DNA of 25,871 nucleotides from JAMOBE01 sp039908285 (GCA_039908285.1 JAMOBE010000050.1:1-25871), one strand, 5' to 3'. Positions 7,963 through 16,014 are shown, counted from the stretch's first letter. Numbers and translations are program-made. The notes: generated by a model from the sequence alone, not told the origin.

Positions 7963-9327
7963 TCAAAGAGGTTCCATGGCCCCGGTCGGGTCCAGGGCGC
8001 GCATGGGCATGGCGGCCTTGATCATGGTCTCCTCGTATTCGAGTGCGGGATCGGAGTCGGCGACGATGCCGCCGCCGGCGTGCAGCGTCACCCGGCCGTC
8101 GGCCTCCACCAGGGTGCGGATGAGGATGCTCGAGTCCATGGTGCCGCCGAAGTCGAGCCAGGCGAGGACCCCGCAGTAGGGACCCCGCCGGCAGGATTCC
8201 AGTTCGGCGATGATCTCCATGGCCCGGATCTTCGGCGCTCCCGTGACCGAGCCGCCGGGGAAGGCGCTGCGCAAAAGGTCGAGGGTGGAGGCGTCCGGCC
8301 GCAGGCGCCCCTCCACCACCGACACCAGGTGATGGACGGCGGTGAAGGTCTCGAGGCGGCACAGGGCCGGCACCCCGACGCTGCCGAAGGCGCAGACCCG
8401 GGACAGGTCGTTGCGCAACAGGTCGACGATCATCAGGTTCTCAGCCTGGTCCTTGGGACTGGCCACGAGGTCGGCGGCGAGGGCCGCATCCTCCGCCGGC
8501 GTGGTGCCGCGGCGGCGGGTTCCCTTGATCGGCCGGGTCTCCACCCGGCCCGCCGCGTCGACCTTGAGGAACCGCTCGGGCGAGGCCGACAGCACCCGCC
8601 GTCCCCGTCCGCAGCCGATCCAGGCCGAGAACGGCGCCCGTCCGAGAGTCATGAGCCGGCGGAAGAGCCCGAAGGCGTCGAGCCCCGCCGGCAGGTCGCC
8701 GATGAAGCGCTGGGACAGGTTGACCTGGAAGGCGTCGCCGGCGTGGATGTAGGCGATGGCCCGGGCCACCCTGGCCTCGTAGGCCGCCTGTGTCGTCTCG
8801 GCGCGCCAGAGGCCCCGCCGGTCCCAGTCCAGGGGGCCGGGAACGGGGGCAGCGGTGATCGCGGATGCCAGGGCCTCCGCCCGCTCCCGGTCGGGGGCGG
8901 TGATCCAGGCCTGCCGCCGCACCGGATCGAAGGCGGCGACCGTGTCATAGAGACCCACCACCATGTCGGGGAACGGCGGTTCCGCCGGCCATGGCCTGGG
9001 CAGGCGCTCCAGGTGCCGGGCCAGGTCATAGCCGAACAGGCCGACCGCGCCGCCCTGGAATGGCGGCAGGTGGGCATGGGCCGGCCGGTGGCGGGCGGCC
9101 ATCTCCCGGGCCAGCAGGGTGAAGGGATCCAGGGCCACCCGCACCCCATCCAGCCATGTTCCGGCATCGTCGGCGACGATTACGCTGGTGGGACGGGCCG
9201 CAATGTAGGAAACTCTCGATGATTCGCCGTCGACGAGAAGGACGGCGACCGGATCGGCGGCGAACGGCGCGAACGCCGCCACCGGGTCACGGTACGGAAG
9301 GGGCAGGATGTGGGGTGGCTCAGCCAT
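7963..9327 (-). CDS. pabB: Aminodeoxychorismate synthase component I PabB
   Basis: 454 residues from the ATG at 9327 (MAEPPHILPLPY); upstream in-frame codons belong to the divergent promoter region. Chorismate-binding fold: FQGGAVGLFGYD near 90-101, GDAFQVNLSQRF near 197-208, SASPERF at 247-253, and PIKGTRRRG at 266-274. The lysine of PIKGT (K268) marks PabB as against the PIAGT of anthranilate synthase TrpE. FPGGSVTGAPKIRAMEII and the C-terminal HAGGGIVADSDP stretch complete the family pattern. It makes 4-amino-4-deoxychorismate from chorismate for folate, with glutamine amidotransferase PabA supplying ammonia; neither pabA nor the lyase pabC lies in this window. Confidence 0.93.
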   Translation of the reverse strand: MAEPPHILPLPYRDPVAAFAPFAADPVAVLLVDGESSRVSYIAARPTSVIVADDAGTWLDGVRVALDPFTLLAREMAARHRPAHAHLPPFQGGAVGLFGYDLARHLERLPRPWPAEPPFPDMVVGLYDTVAAFDPVRRQAWITAPDRERAEALASAITAAPVPGPLDWDRRGLWRAETTQAAYEARVARAIAYIHAGDAFQVNLSQRFIGDLPAGLDAFGLFRRLMTLGRAPFSAWIGCGRGRRVLSASPERFLKVDAAGRVETRPIKGTRRRGTTPAEDAALAADLVASPKDQAENLMIVDLLRNDLSRVCAFGSVGVPALCRLETFTAVHHLVSVVEGRLRPDASTLDLLRSAFPGGSVTGAPKIRAMEIIAELESCRRGPYCGVLAWLDFGGTMDSSILIRTLVEADGRVTLHAGGGIVADSDPALEYEETMIKAAMPMRALDPTGAMEPL

Positions 9328-9355
9328 TCGTCGTCCGTCCGACCGGGGGCGTGAT

Positions 9356-9384
9356 TTGACAGGGGTATGGGATGGGCATAGTGT
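9356..9384 (+). promoter_or_regulatory. Sigma-70-type promoter of etfBA
   Basis: TTGACA (9356-9361), 17-nt spacer, TAGTGT (9379-9384). The -35 is perfect and the -10 moderate. Predicted leader ~70 nt to the etfB ATG. Confidence 0.55.
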
Positions 9385-9463
9385 GCGCCGCATTATGATC
9401 GAGGAATAACGTCGGCTCCCGTGTGCGACCACACCCGCCACGCCGCCGATTCTGGGAGGGGGT

Positions 9464-10216
9464 ATGAAGCTTCTCGTCTCCGTGAAACGCGTCGTGGACT
9501 ACAATGTGAAGGTCCACGTCAAGGCCGATAAATCGGGCGTCGACACGGCCAACGTCAAGATGTCGATGAATCCGTTCGACGAAATCGCCGTCGAGCAGGC
9601 TGTCCGCCTGAAGGAGGCCGGTGGGGTCGGCGAGATCGTCGTCGTCAGCATGGGCGTCGCTCAGTGCCAGGACACGATCCGCACCGCCCTCGCCATGGGC
9701 GCGGACCGGGGAATCCTGGTGGAAACCAGCGCCGAGCTGCAACCTCTCGCGGTGGCCAAGCTCCTGAAGGTGGTGGTCGACAACGAGAAGCCCGACATGG
9801 TCATTCTCGGCAAGCAGGCCATCGATGACGACTCGAACCAGACCGGCCAGATGCTGGCGGCGCTTCTGGGGTGGCCGCAGGGGACCTTCACCTCGAAGCT
9901 GGAGGTGTCCGAGAGCAAGGCCACCGTCACCCGCGAGGTGGATGGCGGTCTTGAGACCATCACCTGCCGTCTGCCCTGTGTCATCACCACCGACCTTCGC
10001 CTGAACGAGCCGCGCTATGCGTCGCTGCCCAACATCATGAAGGCGAAGGCGAAGCCGATCGAAACCGTGACTCCGGAGGACCTCGGCGTCGACATCACCC
10101 CCCGCTTGGTCACGCTCGGGGTGGAGGAGCCGCCGGTGCGCAAGAGCGGCGTCATGGTCGGCAGCGTCGTGGAACTGGTCAACAAGCTGAAGAACGAAGC
10201 CAAGGTGATCCGATGA
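9464..10216 (+). CDS. etfB: Electron transfer flavoprotein beta subunit
   Basis: 250 residues, standard length, with a strong Shine-Dalgarno (GGGAGGGGG) just before the ATG. MKLLVSVKRVVDYNVKVHVK and MNPFDEIAVEQAVRLKE are typical of group I EtfB, DDDSNQTGQM (121-130) belongs to the nucleotide-binding site, and the recognition loop RLNEPRYASLPNIMKAK (179-195) is the segment that docks to partner dehydrogenases. The AMP-binding EtfB pairs with FAD-binding EtfA to carry electrons from acyl-CoA and other flavin dehydrogenases to ETF:ubiquinone oxidoreductase. The etfA ATG overlaps its stop. Confidence 0.97.
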   Translation: MKLLVSVKRVVDYNVKVHVKADKSGVDTANVKMSMNPFDEIAVEQAVRLKEAGGVGEIVVVSMGVAQCQDTIRTALAMGADRGILVETSAELQPLAVAKLLKVVVDNEKPDMVILGKQAIDDDSNQTGQMLAALLGWPQGTFTSKLEVSESKATVTREVDGGLETITCRLPCVITTDLRLNEPRYASLPNIMKAKAKPIETVTPEDLGVDITPRLVTLGVEEPPVRKSGVMVGSVVELVNKLKNEAKVIR

Positions 10217-11157
10217 GCGTCCTGGTCGTCGCGGAACATGACAACGCCTACCTGAAACCCTCCACCCTTCACACCGTCACCGCCGCCAAGAAGCTTGGAA
10301 GTACGGTTCACATCCTGGTGGCCGGCCATGCCTGCGGTTCGGTGGCGGAGAGCGCGTCGCGCATTCCCGGCGTCGGCTCGATCCTTCTGGCCGACAACGC
10401 CCGCTATGGCCATGCGCTGGCCGAGCCGCTGGCCCTGCTGGTGAAGAGCCTCGCCGACAGGCACACGCACGTGATGGCCCCGGCCACCACCTTCGGCAAG
10501 AACTTCATCCCGCGAGTCGCGGCGATGATGGACGTGCAGCCGATCAGCGACGTCGTCGGCATCGTCGATGATCGCACCTTCGTCCGCCCGATCTATGCCG
10601 GCAACGCCCTGTCCACCGTGCGCTCGCGCGATCGCACCATGCTGATGACCGTGCGCGGCACCGCGTTCGAGCTTTGCCCGGCGTCGGGGGGGACCACGGC
10701 CATCGACGTCATTTCCTTCGACGAGGGCTATGACGGCTCGGCCTATGTCTCCGGCGAGCTGTCGAAGTCGGTGCGACCCGAGCTGACCGCCGCCCGGGCC
10801 ATCGTCTCCGGTGGACGCGGCATGGGCAGCGGCGAGAACTTCAAGCTCATCGAGCAGGTGGCCGACAAGCTGGGAGCGGCCGTCGGAGCCTCGCGCGCCG
10901 CGGTGGACGCGGGATATGTGCCGAACGACTTCCAGGTGGGGCAGACCGGCAAGATCGTCGCGCCCGACCTGTACATCGCCATCGGCATCTCGGGCGCCAT
11001 CCAGCACCTGGCGGGTATGAAGGACAGCAAGGTCATCGTCGCCATCAACAAGGACCCGGAGGCGCCGATCTTCCAGATCGCCGACTATGGTCTGGTGGGG
11101 GATCTGTTCCAGATTCTGCCGGAACTGGCGGCGGAGCTGGACCGTCAACTTCGCTAG
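10213..11157 (+). CDS. etfA: Electron transfer flavoprotein alpha subunit
   Basis: 314 residues. The C-terminal FAD domain is complete: VSGGRGMGSGENF (~198-210), QVGQTGKIVAPDLYIAIGISGAIQH (~241-265) and INKDPEAPIFQIADYGLVGD (~278-297). The N-terminal domain makes the ETF heterodimer interface. It starts within the etfB stop codon (ATGA), so subunits are coupled at translation. Two hairpins, the second with a T-rich tail, end the transcript. The housekeeping (group I) type of ETF fits respiratory fatty-acid and amino-acid oxidation; no bifurcating-ETF neighbours are present. Confidence 0.97.
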   Translation: MSVLVVAEHDNAYLKPSTLHTVTAAKKLGSTVHILVAGHACGSVAESASRIPGVGSILLADNARYGHALAEPLALLVKSLADRHTHVMAPATTFGKNFIPRVAAMMDVQPISDVVGIVDDRTFVRPIYAGNALSTVRSRDRTMLMTVRGTAFELCPASGGTTAIDVISFDEGYDGSAYVSGELSKSVRPELTAARAIVSGGRGMGSGENFKLIEQVADKLGAAVGASRAAVDAGYVPNDFQVGQTGKIVAPDLYIAIGISGAIQHLAGMKDSKVIVAINKDPEAPIFQIADYGLVGDLFQILPELAAELDRQLR

Positions 11158-11190
11158 CGGGAGTATTGGCGAAGATAGTAAGAAAGAATC

Positions 11191-11275
11191 GTGAGGGGCC
11201 GAGAGGCCCCTCACACTCCCCGTGACTTAATAAATGGGGAGCACGAGGGCCTCAGGCCCTCGTTCTTTATTTTTG
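11191..11275 (+). terminator. Tandem-hairpin terminator of etfBA
   Basis: Three consecutive stems: 11191-11214 (perfect 10-bp stem GTGAGGGGCC, GAGA tetraloop), 11216-11241 (CTCCCC/GGGGAG, 14-nt AT-rich loop), and 11243-11263 (perfect 9-bp stem ACGAGGGCC, loop TCA) followed directly by a T-rich run at 11264-11278. The last is a textbook intrinsic terminator. Confidence 0.85.
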
Positions 11276-11396
11276 TTTGCTTTCGAGCCCCCCCGGAACC
11301 ACTCCATTTCCCCCTTGAGGGCTACCGTATGCACACACGTCGGACAGACTGGGCTGTAGGGTGTTCGCTGTAGAAACTATCCGTTTCCCGCAAAAA

Positions 11397-11434
11397 AGCC
11401 CTCCCCCTCGATGGGGGAGGGTTGGGTGGGGGTG
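11397..11434 (+). repeat. GC-rich palindromic repeat, copy A
   Basis: Core CCCTCCCCC/GGGGGAGGG (9-bp perfect stem, 5-nt loop TCGAT, 11399-11421) followed by a G-rich arm. Copy B is its reverse complement with one extra base. Confidence 0.85.
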
Positions 11435-11519
11435 ATGGTGCAGCACGTAGGTGCATCGGGGTGCGCCCGATAACTCAGCCATAGTGCGAATGTCCTGCAA
11501 TCTGTACGCGCTTTACGGC

Positions 11520-11558
11520 CACCCCCACCCAAACCCTCCCCCATCGAGGGGGAGGGCT
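11520..11558 (-). repeat. GC-rich palindromic repeat, copy B (inverted relative to A)
   Basis: Reverse complement of copy A over the whole 38 bp except for a single inserted A; 85 nt apart from A. Ends 24 nt before the ATG of the glycosyltransferase, so it lies in that gene's leader. Confidence 0.85.
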
Positions 11559-11582
11559 TAAGTTTGCTGGAAACGTCCCCTC

Positions 11583-13226
11583 ATGCGATATCTGGCGCTC
11601 ATCGCGTTCTGCCTGTTCCTCTACCTGCCGGGGATCGCGGCGGTGCCGCCGCTGGACCGGGACGAGTCCCGCTTCGCCCAGGCGACGAAGCAGATGCTGG
11701 AAACCCGGGACTTCGTCCGCATCCAGTTCCAGGATATTCCCCGCAACAAGAAGCCCGTCGGCATCTACTGGATGCAGGCCGCGTCGGTATCGCTGTTCGG
11801 CGAGCCGGGACGCCCGGCCATCTGGCCCTATCGCCTGCCGTCGGTGCTGGGAGCGACGGCGGCGGTGCTGCTCGCCTTTCATTTCGGCCAGGGGCTGTTC
11901 GGCGGGCGGACGGCGTTTGCCGGAGCGGCGCTGCTGGCGGGCTCGCTGCTGCTGACCGCCGAGGCCCACCAGGCCAAGACCGATGCCGTGCTGCTGGCCT
12001 GCGTGGTGGCGGCACAGGGAGCGCTCGGCCGGTTCTACATGGCGAAGAGAGGAGGCCCCTCCCCTCCGCCCGGGATCGCCGTGGCGATGACCTTCTGGCT
12101 GGCGCAGGGGGTGGGCATCCTGGTCAAGGGGCCGATCGTGCCGCTGATCTCCCTGCTGACCATCGCCGCCCTATGGGCGTGGGAGCGGCGGCTGGACTGG
12201 CTCCGGGGCCTGCGGCCGCTGGTGGGGCTGCCTCTGGCGGCGGCCATCGTCGCGCCCTGGGTGGTGGCCATCAGCAGTGCCACCGGTGGCGCCTTCGTCG
12301 GCGATGCGGTGCGCTCGGACCTATTGCCCAAGCTTCTGGGCGCCCAGGAGTCCCACGGTGCGCCGCCAGGCTACTACCTGCTGCTGGCCAGCCTGACCCT
12401 GTGGCCGGCGTCGCTGTTCCTGTGGCCGGCCCTGGTGCGAAGCTGGCGCGAGCGGGCCACGCCGGCGGTGCGCTTCTGCCTCGCCTGGGTGCTGCCGACG
12501 TGGGTGGTGTTCGAGGCGGTGCCGACCAAGCTGCCGCACTATGTCCTGCCCACCTACCCGGCCCTGACCCTGCTGATCGCGGCGACGCTGTTCGCCGTCG
12601 TGCGCGAGGGCAGTGATGCCCTGGTGAGACCCCGGTGGGTACGGGCCTGGTATGTCGTCTGGGCGCTGCTGGGAGGGACGCTGGCGGCGGCGTTCATCGT
12701 GCTGCCGCTGCGGTTCGGTGGGGGTATCAGCATTGGCGCGGTGGTCGCGGCGGCGGGGGCTCTCGCTGCCGCCGCCCTGCCCCTGGTGCGGTTTCGGCGG
12801 CTGCCCGTCCTTACCGCGGCGACTTTGGGACTGGGGGGGGCTGCCGTGGCCTTCGTCGCCACCTTCGCCTGGGTGATGCCCGGGCTTGACAGCCTGTGGC
12901 TGAGCCGCCGCGTGGCCGAGACGGTGGAGCGCCTCGCGCCCGACCGGTCGGTTGCGGTGGCCGCGGCCGGCTACACCGAGCCCAGTCTGGTGTTCCTCCT
13001 CGGCACCGGCACCCGGCTGGTGGGCGGAGGGTCCGCCGCCGACCATGTGACGGCGACGCCGGGGGCGCTGGCGGTGGTCAATCAGCCGGAGGAGGCGGCC
13101 TTCCTGTCCCGGCTCTCCGAGTCCGGCCGCACCGCCCTCCTCCTCGACACCGTGGAGGGCTTCAACTATTCGCGGGGGAAGCCGGCGATCCTCAAGGTCT
13201 ATGGGGTGCGGCCGGAGAAACCCTGA
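11583..13226 (+). CDS. ArnT-like (GT83/PMT superfamily) membrane glycosyltransferase
   Basis: 547 residues. The N-terminus is a membrane segment, then PPLDRDESRFAQ with the acidic DRDE motif (25-28) in the first periplasmic loop, characteristic of GT-C enzymes such as ArnT. IYWMQ near 61-65, EAHQAKTDAVLLAC near 126-139 and KLPHYVLPTYPAL near 315-327 are typical of the ArnT/GT83 branch. About ten or more hydrophobic segments span the chain, then a ~110-residue soluble C-terminus. Such enzymes transfer a sugar from a polyprenyl-phosphate donor to lipid A or other envelope acceptors on the periplasmic side; donor and acceptor cannot be inferred. No arn or other sugar-pathway gene is near. The Shine-Dalgarno is weak. 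Confidence 0.85.
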   Translation: MRYLALIAFCLFLYLPGIAAVPPLDRDESRFAQATKQMLETRDFVRIQFQDIPRNKKPVGIYWMQAASVSLFGEPGRPAIWPYRLPSVLGATAAVLLAFHFGQGLFGGRTAFAGAALLAGSLLLTAEAHQAKTDAVLLACVVAAQGALGRFYMAKRGGPSPPPGIAVAMTFWLAQGVGILVKGPIVPLISLLTIAALWAWERRLDWLRGLRPLVGLPLAAAIVAPWVVAISSATGGAFVGDAVRSDLLPKLLGAQESHGAPPGYYLLLASLTLWPASLFLWPALVRSWRERATPAVRFCLAWVLPTWVVFEAVPTKLPHYVLPTYPALTLLIAATLFAVVREGSDALVRPRWVRAWYVVWALLGGTLAAAFIVLPLRFGGGISIGAVVAAAGALAAAALPLVRFRRLPVLTAATLGLGGAAVAFVATFAWVMPGLDSLWLSRRVAETVERLAPDRSVAVAAAGYTEPSLVFLLGTGTRLVGGGSAADHVTATPGALAVVNQPEEAAFLSRLSESGRTALLLDTVEGFNYSRGKPAILKVYGVRPEKP

Positions 13227-13229
13227 TCA

Positions 13230-13415
13230 TCACATCCGGGGGCGTTCGGCGGCCTCCACGCCGGTGGGGGCATCGAGGAATCCCACCGGGATGCCGAAGA
13301 CCATGAAGGCTGTCGCCAGCATGCCGGCGACGACGATGATGATGATGGTCATGATGAACCAGATGTGAAGGGGCGGCAGATCCGACGTCTCGTTCATGGC
13401 GGTCGCGTCCTTCAT
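13230..13415 (-). CDS. Small single-span membrane protein, unknown function
   Basis: 61 residues from the ATG at 13415, or 55 from the in-frame ATG at 13397 (the second is preceded by AAGGA at ~10 nt). One long hydrophobic stretch (WFIMTIIIIVVAGMLATAFMVF region, roughly residues 19-45) with a short polar tail ending ERPRM. I recognise no family. It begins 12 nt after the stop of the acyl-ligase gene on the same strand and ends 3 nt from the convergent glycosyltransferase stop, which supports it as the last gene of the regulator-ligase operon. Being short, it could still be a chance frame, but the clean transmembrane profile and tight spacing argue for a real gene. Confidence 0.55.
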   Translation of the reverse strand: MKDATAMNETSDLPPLHIWFIMTIIIIVVAGMLATAFMVFGIPVGFLDAPTGVEAAERPRM

Positions 13416-13427
13416 GAATCGATGGCC

Positions 13428-14957
13428 TCAACCGGCCAGCATGGCCAGGCTGCGGCGGATGACCTTGCCGCTGCTGGTGCGCGGCAGCAGGGGGATGGCG
13501 CGGACGACGGCCGGGATCTTGAACTCGGCCACCCGATCGCGCAGGTGATCGGCGACTTCCCGGGCGGAGGGCGCGCTGTGCCCCTCGACGAACAGCACGG
13601 GGATCCAGCCCTGGATGCCGTCCGGGTCCAGCACGCCGCAGACGGCGCAGGCGGCCCCCTTGAGGAGTGGGGCGAGCTGATCCTCGATTTCGGCCGGGGC
13701 GATCTTCTCGCCGCCGACGTTGATCAGATCGTCGTCGCGGCCGATGACGTAGAGGTAACCATCCCGATCCAGGCGTCCGATGTCGCCGGTATCGAACCAC
13801 CCGTCACGCAGGCGCTCCTGCCAGGCGCTTTCCCGCCGCCAGTAGCCGCTGGCCAGGACCGGCGTCCGGATCAGGATGTGTCCCACCCAGCCGCCGGGCA
13901 CCGGGGTGCCGTCCCGCCCGGCGATGAGGACGTCGTTCCCCGCGATGGGGCGGCCCACGGACTCGAGCCGGCCGGGCTCGGCGCGCATGTTGAGAATACT
14001 GAAGTGGGTGGCTTCGCTCAGGCCATAGACCATGGTCACCTGGACGTGCGGCATGAGGTCGAGCAGTCGCTCGCGGTGGGCGGAGGCCAGTGGCATGGTG
14101 CCGGTGACGATCCGGCGCAGGCTCCGTCCGCGAGAGGCCAGAATCGGCCCGTACTGCTGCACCAGCGTGGCGAGGACCGACGGCTGCGCGCTCAGGACCG
14201 TGCAGCCGAACGTCTCCATGGCCATGCAGGCCGAGGCGGGAGCGAACGCGCCCTCCTGCACCACCAGGGTTCCGCCGGCATGCAGGACCGCCCGGCAGCG
14301 GGTCAGTCCGAAGGAGTGGTGGAGGGGCGCCAGCACCATCTCGCGGGTCGCCGGCCCCATGTCGAACAGGTCGCTCAGCGCGCGCACCGAAGCGGTCAGG
14401 GCCGCTCGCGACACCATCACCCCGCGCCGCCAGCCCGCCGTGGTCCCCGAGGTGTAGATCAGCATGCCCGGCGCCTCGTCGGGCCGAACCATCACCCCGT
14501 CCTCGCCGGACCAGCCGTCCGGCCGGGTCGAGTCGTCACGGATCACGTCCGCCAGCCGGCCGCAGCGACCGGCATCCGCCACCACCAGGGCCGCCTCGCA
14601 ATCCCTGGCGACGGCGACGACCTCGTGGTCGACCCCGCTCATGGGAACGGGAACGGCACCGATGGACATGGCGGCGGCCACGGCGGCCAGCATGTCCATC
14701 CTGCCGCTGGGGGTGACGACGACACTGTCACCGGCTTCCACGCCGTTGGCGGACAGGGACCCGGCGAGGGAGACGACGCGGGCCGAGAGTTCGCGATAGG
14801 TCAGCCGGCCCGTGGTGGTGATGATGGCCAGGGCATCGGGTTGCAGCACCGCCCAGTGGGCGATCGCCTCGGGAAGCGAGAGAGCGTCAGCATTGGCCGC
14901 CGGGGTCGTCCCATTCCCCGGGGTCGCGGTCCCATCATGCGCGGTGAAGTCTGTCAT
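13428..14957 (-). CDS. AMP-forming acyl ligase (ANL superfamily), substrate unknown
   Basis: 509 residues. ANL motifs in order: P-loop YTSGTTAGWRRG (168-179), YGLSEAT (311-317), WFDTGDIGRLDRDGYLYVIGR (387-407), the hinge/A8 segment DDDLINVGGEKIAPAEIE (408-425) and the catalytic A10 lysine in PRTSSGKVIRR (K498). These enzymes adenylate a carboxylate with ATP and then pass the acyl group to CoA or a carrier phosphopantetheine. The P-loop departs from the usual TSGTTGxPKG, with Ala for Gly and WRR in place of xPK. The ~25-residue N-terminus is low-complexity (Gly/Thr/Ala). It lies 33 nt downstream of the LuxR-type regulator and 12 nt upstream of the small membrane protein. Substrate is not inferable; no carrier protein or thioesterase is nearby. 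Confidence 0.85.
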   Translation of the reverse strand: MTDFTAHDGTATPGNGTTPAANADALSLPEAIAHWAVLQPDALAIITTTGRLTYRELSARVVSLAGSLSANGVEAGDSVVVTPSGRMDMLAAVAAAMSIGAVPVPMSGVDHEVVAVARDCEAALVVADAGRCGRLADVIRDDSTRPDGWSGEDGVMVRPDEAPGMLIYTSGTTAGWRRGVMVSRAALTASVRALSDLFDMGPATREMVLAPLHHSFGLTRCRAVLHAGGTLVVQEGAFAPASACMAMETFGCTVLSAQPSVLATLVQQYGPILASRGRSLRRIVTGTMPLASAHRERLLDLMPHVQVTMVYGLSEATHFSILNMRAEPGRLESVGRPIAGNDVLIAGRDGTPVPGGWVGHILIRTPVLASGYWRRESAWQERLRDGWFDTGDIGRLDRDGYLYVIGRDDDLINVGGEKIAPAEIEDQLAPLLKGAACAVCGVLDPDGIQGWIPVLFVEGHSAPSAREVADHLRDRVAEFKIPAVVRAIPLLPRTSSGKVIRRSLAMLAG

Positions 14958-14990
14958 CGCTGAAGGCCTTTCGGAGGGGGTGACGGGAGG

Positions 14991-15677
14991 TCAGGATCGG
15001 GCGGCCAATCCCTCCGGCATGCCGCCGCTGGCCACCAGCCCGTTGTTCAGCGCCCAGATCGCCGCCTGGGTCCGGTTGGCGACGTTGATCTTGCGCAGGG
15101 CGCTCTTGAGGTGGACCTTGACGGTGGCCTCGGTGATGTTGAGGCGGCTCGCGATCACCTTGTTGGCGTCGCCGCGCACCAGGCAGCGGAGGATCTGCGT
15201 CTCGCGCTCCGACAGCCCCTGGATGGAGTTGGGGGAGATGCGGCGCGAGGACTCGCTGGTGATACCCCTCATGATCACCGCGGCGAGATCGGTCGGGAAG
15301 ACCTTCTCGCCCACCATCACCAGCCGCAGCGATTGCAGCAGGGCCTCGCACGAGATGTCCTTCAGCAGGTATCCGTCCGCTCCGGCGCTGAGACAGCGGG
15401 TCAGGCGGTCGGGGAAGAGATCCCCGGCGAGCACGACGATCCGCGACCGCGGGACCATCGCGTACAGCTTCTCGATGTCGCGCTCGAAGGGCACGGCGGC
15501 CGAGGAGGCGACGAAGAGAATCAGTTCAGGGGGATAGGCCGGATCGAAGGCCGCCTCGAACTCGGCGACATCGGTGACCTGTCGTTCGATCTCGAACTGC
15601 GTGTCATGGAGCAGGCTTGCCAGACCTTCGCCGAAGAGCTTGCTGCTGTTGACCAGCAATGTCTTTGTCATTGTCAT
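14991..15677 (-). CDS. LuxR/NarL-type regulator with degenerate receiver domain
   Basis: 228 residues from the ATG at 15677, chosen because CGAGGAAC sits at proper distance before it; the frame is open to 15710. C-terminal LuxR helix-turn-helix at ~155-212 (LSERETQILRCLVRGDANKVIA, ITEATVKVHLKSALRKI) is intact. The N-terminal ~120 residues follow the NarL receiver fold, but the acidic pair is NSS (10-12), the phospho-acceptor Asp position reads Val (about V56 in PELILFVASS) and the switch Ser/Thr is Ala (A84 in VVLAGD). Only the lysine (K106 in YLLKD) is kept. It should therefore not be phosphorylated in the usual way. It probably controls its own operon with the acyl ligase and small membrane protein; that is inference. 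Confidence 0.88.
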   Translation of the reverse strand: MTMTKTLLVNSSKLFGEGLASLLHDTQFEIERQVTDVAEFEAAFDPAYPPELILFVASSAAVPFERDIEKLYAMVPRSRIVVLAGDLFPDRLTRCLSAGADGYLLKDISCEALLQSLRLVMVGEKVFPTDLAAVIMRGITSESSRRISPNSIQGLSERETQILRCLVRGDANKVIASRLNITEATVKVHLKSALRKINVANRTQAAIWALNNGLVASGGMPEGLAARS

Positions 15678-15779
15678 GATGTTCCTCGCGTGTGTCGGTC
15701 GGTGCGTCATGCGCTGCTTTGTTCCGATTGCCCGGTGTCGCGATTCATCGCAATCCTCAGGCGCACACTCCGGCGCCGA

Positions 15780-15807
15780 TGCATAGAGTAACGAGAAAGC
15801 CGGTCAA
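15780..15807 (-). promoter_or_regulatory. Candidate promoter of the regulator-ligase operon
   Basis: Minus strand TTGACC (15807-15802), 16-nt spacer, TATGCA (15785-15780), ~100 nt before the ATG. The -35 overlaps an imperfect palindrome (GGTCAAATTTGTACC, 15802-15816) that could be an operator. Confidence 0.45.
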
Positions 15808-16014
15808 ATTTGTACCATCCTTACGTTGTGAAATGATGCTCTGTCGTGTTATATCGCTGGCTGGTGATGGCGTAATGGGAGCGGTAAGCGCGGGTGGATG
15901 GCCTTGGACCACCCCCCTCGGCCATCCCCGGCGGGGTTGCGCAAGACCCTCCGTCGCCATACCTCGCGGCGGAGGAGCGCTATGACGGCTGCGACTCGGC
16001 TGACTCTCATCACC

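Larger units (their letters stand above)
11279..11582. other. Intergenic region with inverted palindromic repeats
   Basis: No convincing gene. It holds repeats A and B (listed separately) as an inverted pair, and a segment at 11314-11336 that recurs inverted and slightly changed at 18237-18260. Short open frames here run through the repeats and are not supported as genes. No clear promoter for the downstream glycosyltransferase was found. Confidence 0.7.

Noticed and set aside
7312..9222. A long plus-strand open frame opposite dcd and pabB, and similar ones opposite metX, murA and the acyl ligase
   Set aside because: Shadow frames of conserved genes; no start context and biased, repetitive composition.
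11267..11500. 77-residue minus-strand frame in the gap after etfA
   Set aside because: It runs through the terminator and repeat A; its only resemblance is to another frame through a related repeat near 18240.
15692..15985. Short plus-strand frames upstream of the ABC transporter
   Set aside because: They overlap the regulator's promoter and palindromes and have no Shine-Dalgarno or recognisable protein features.
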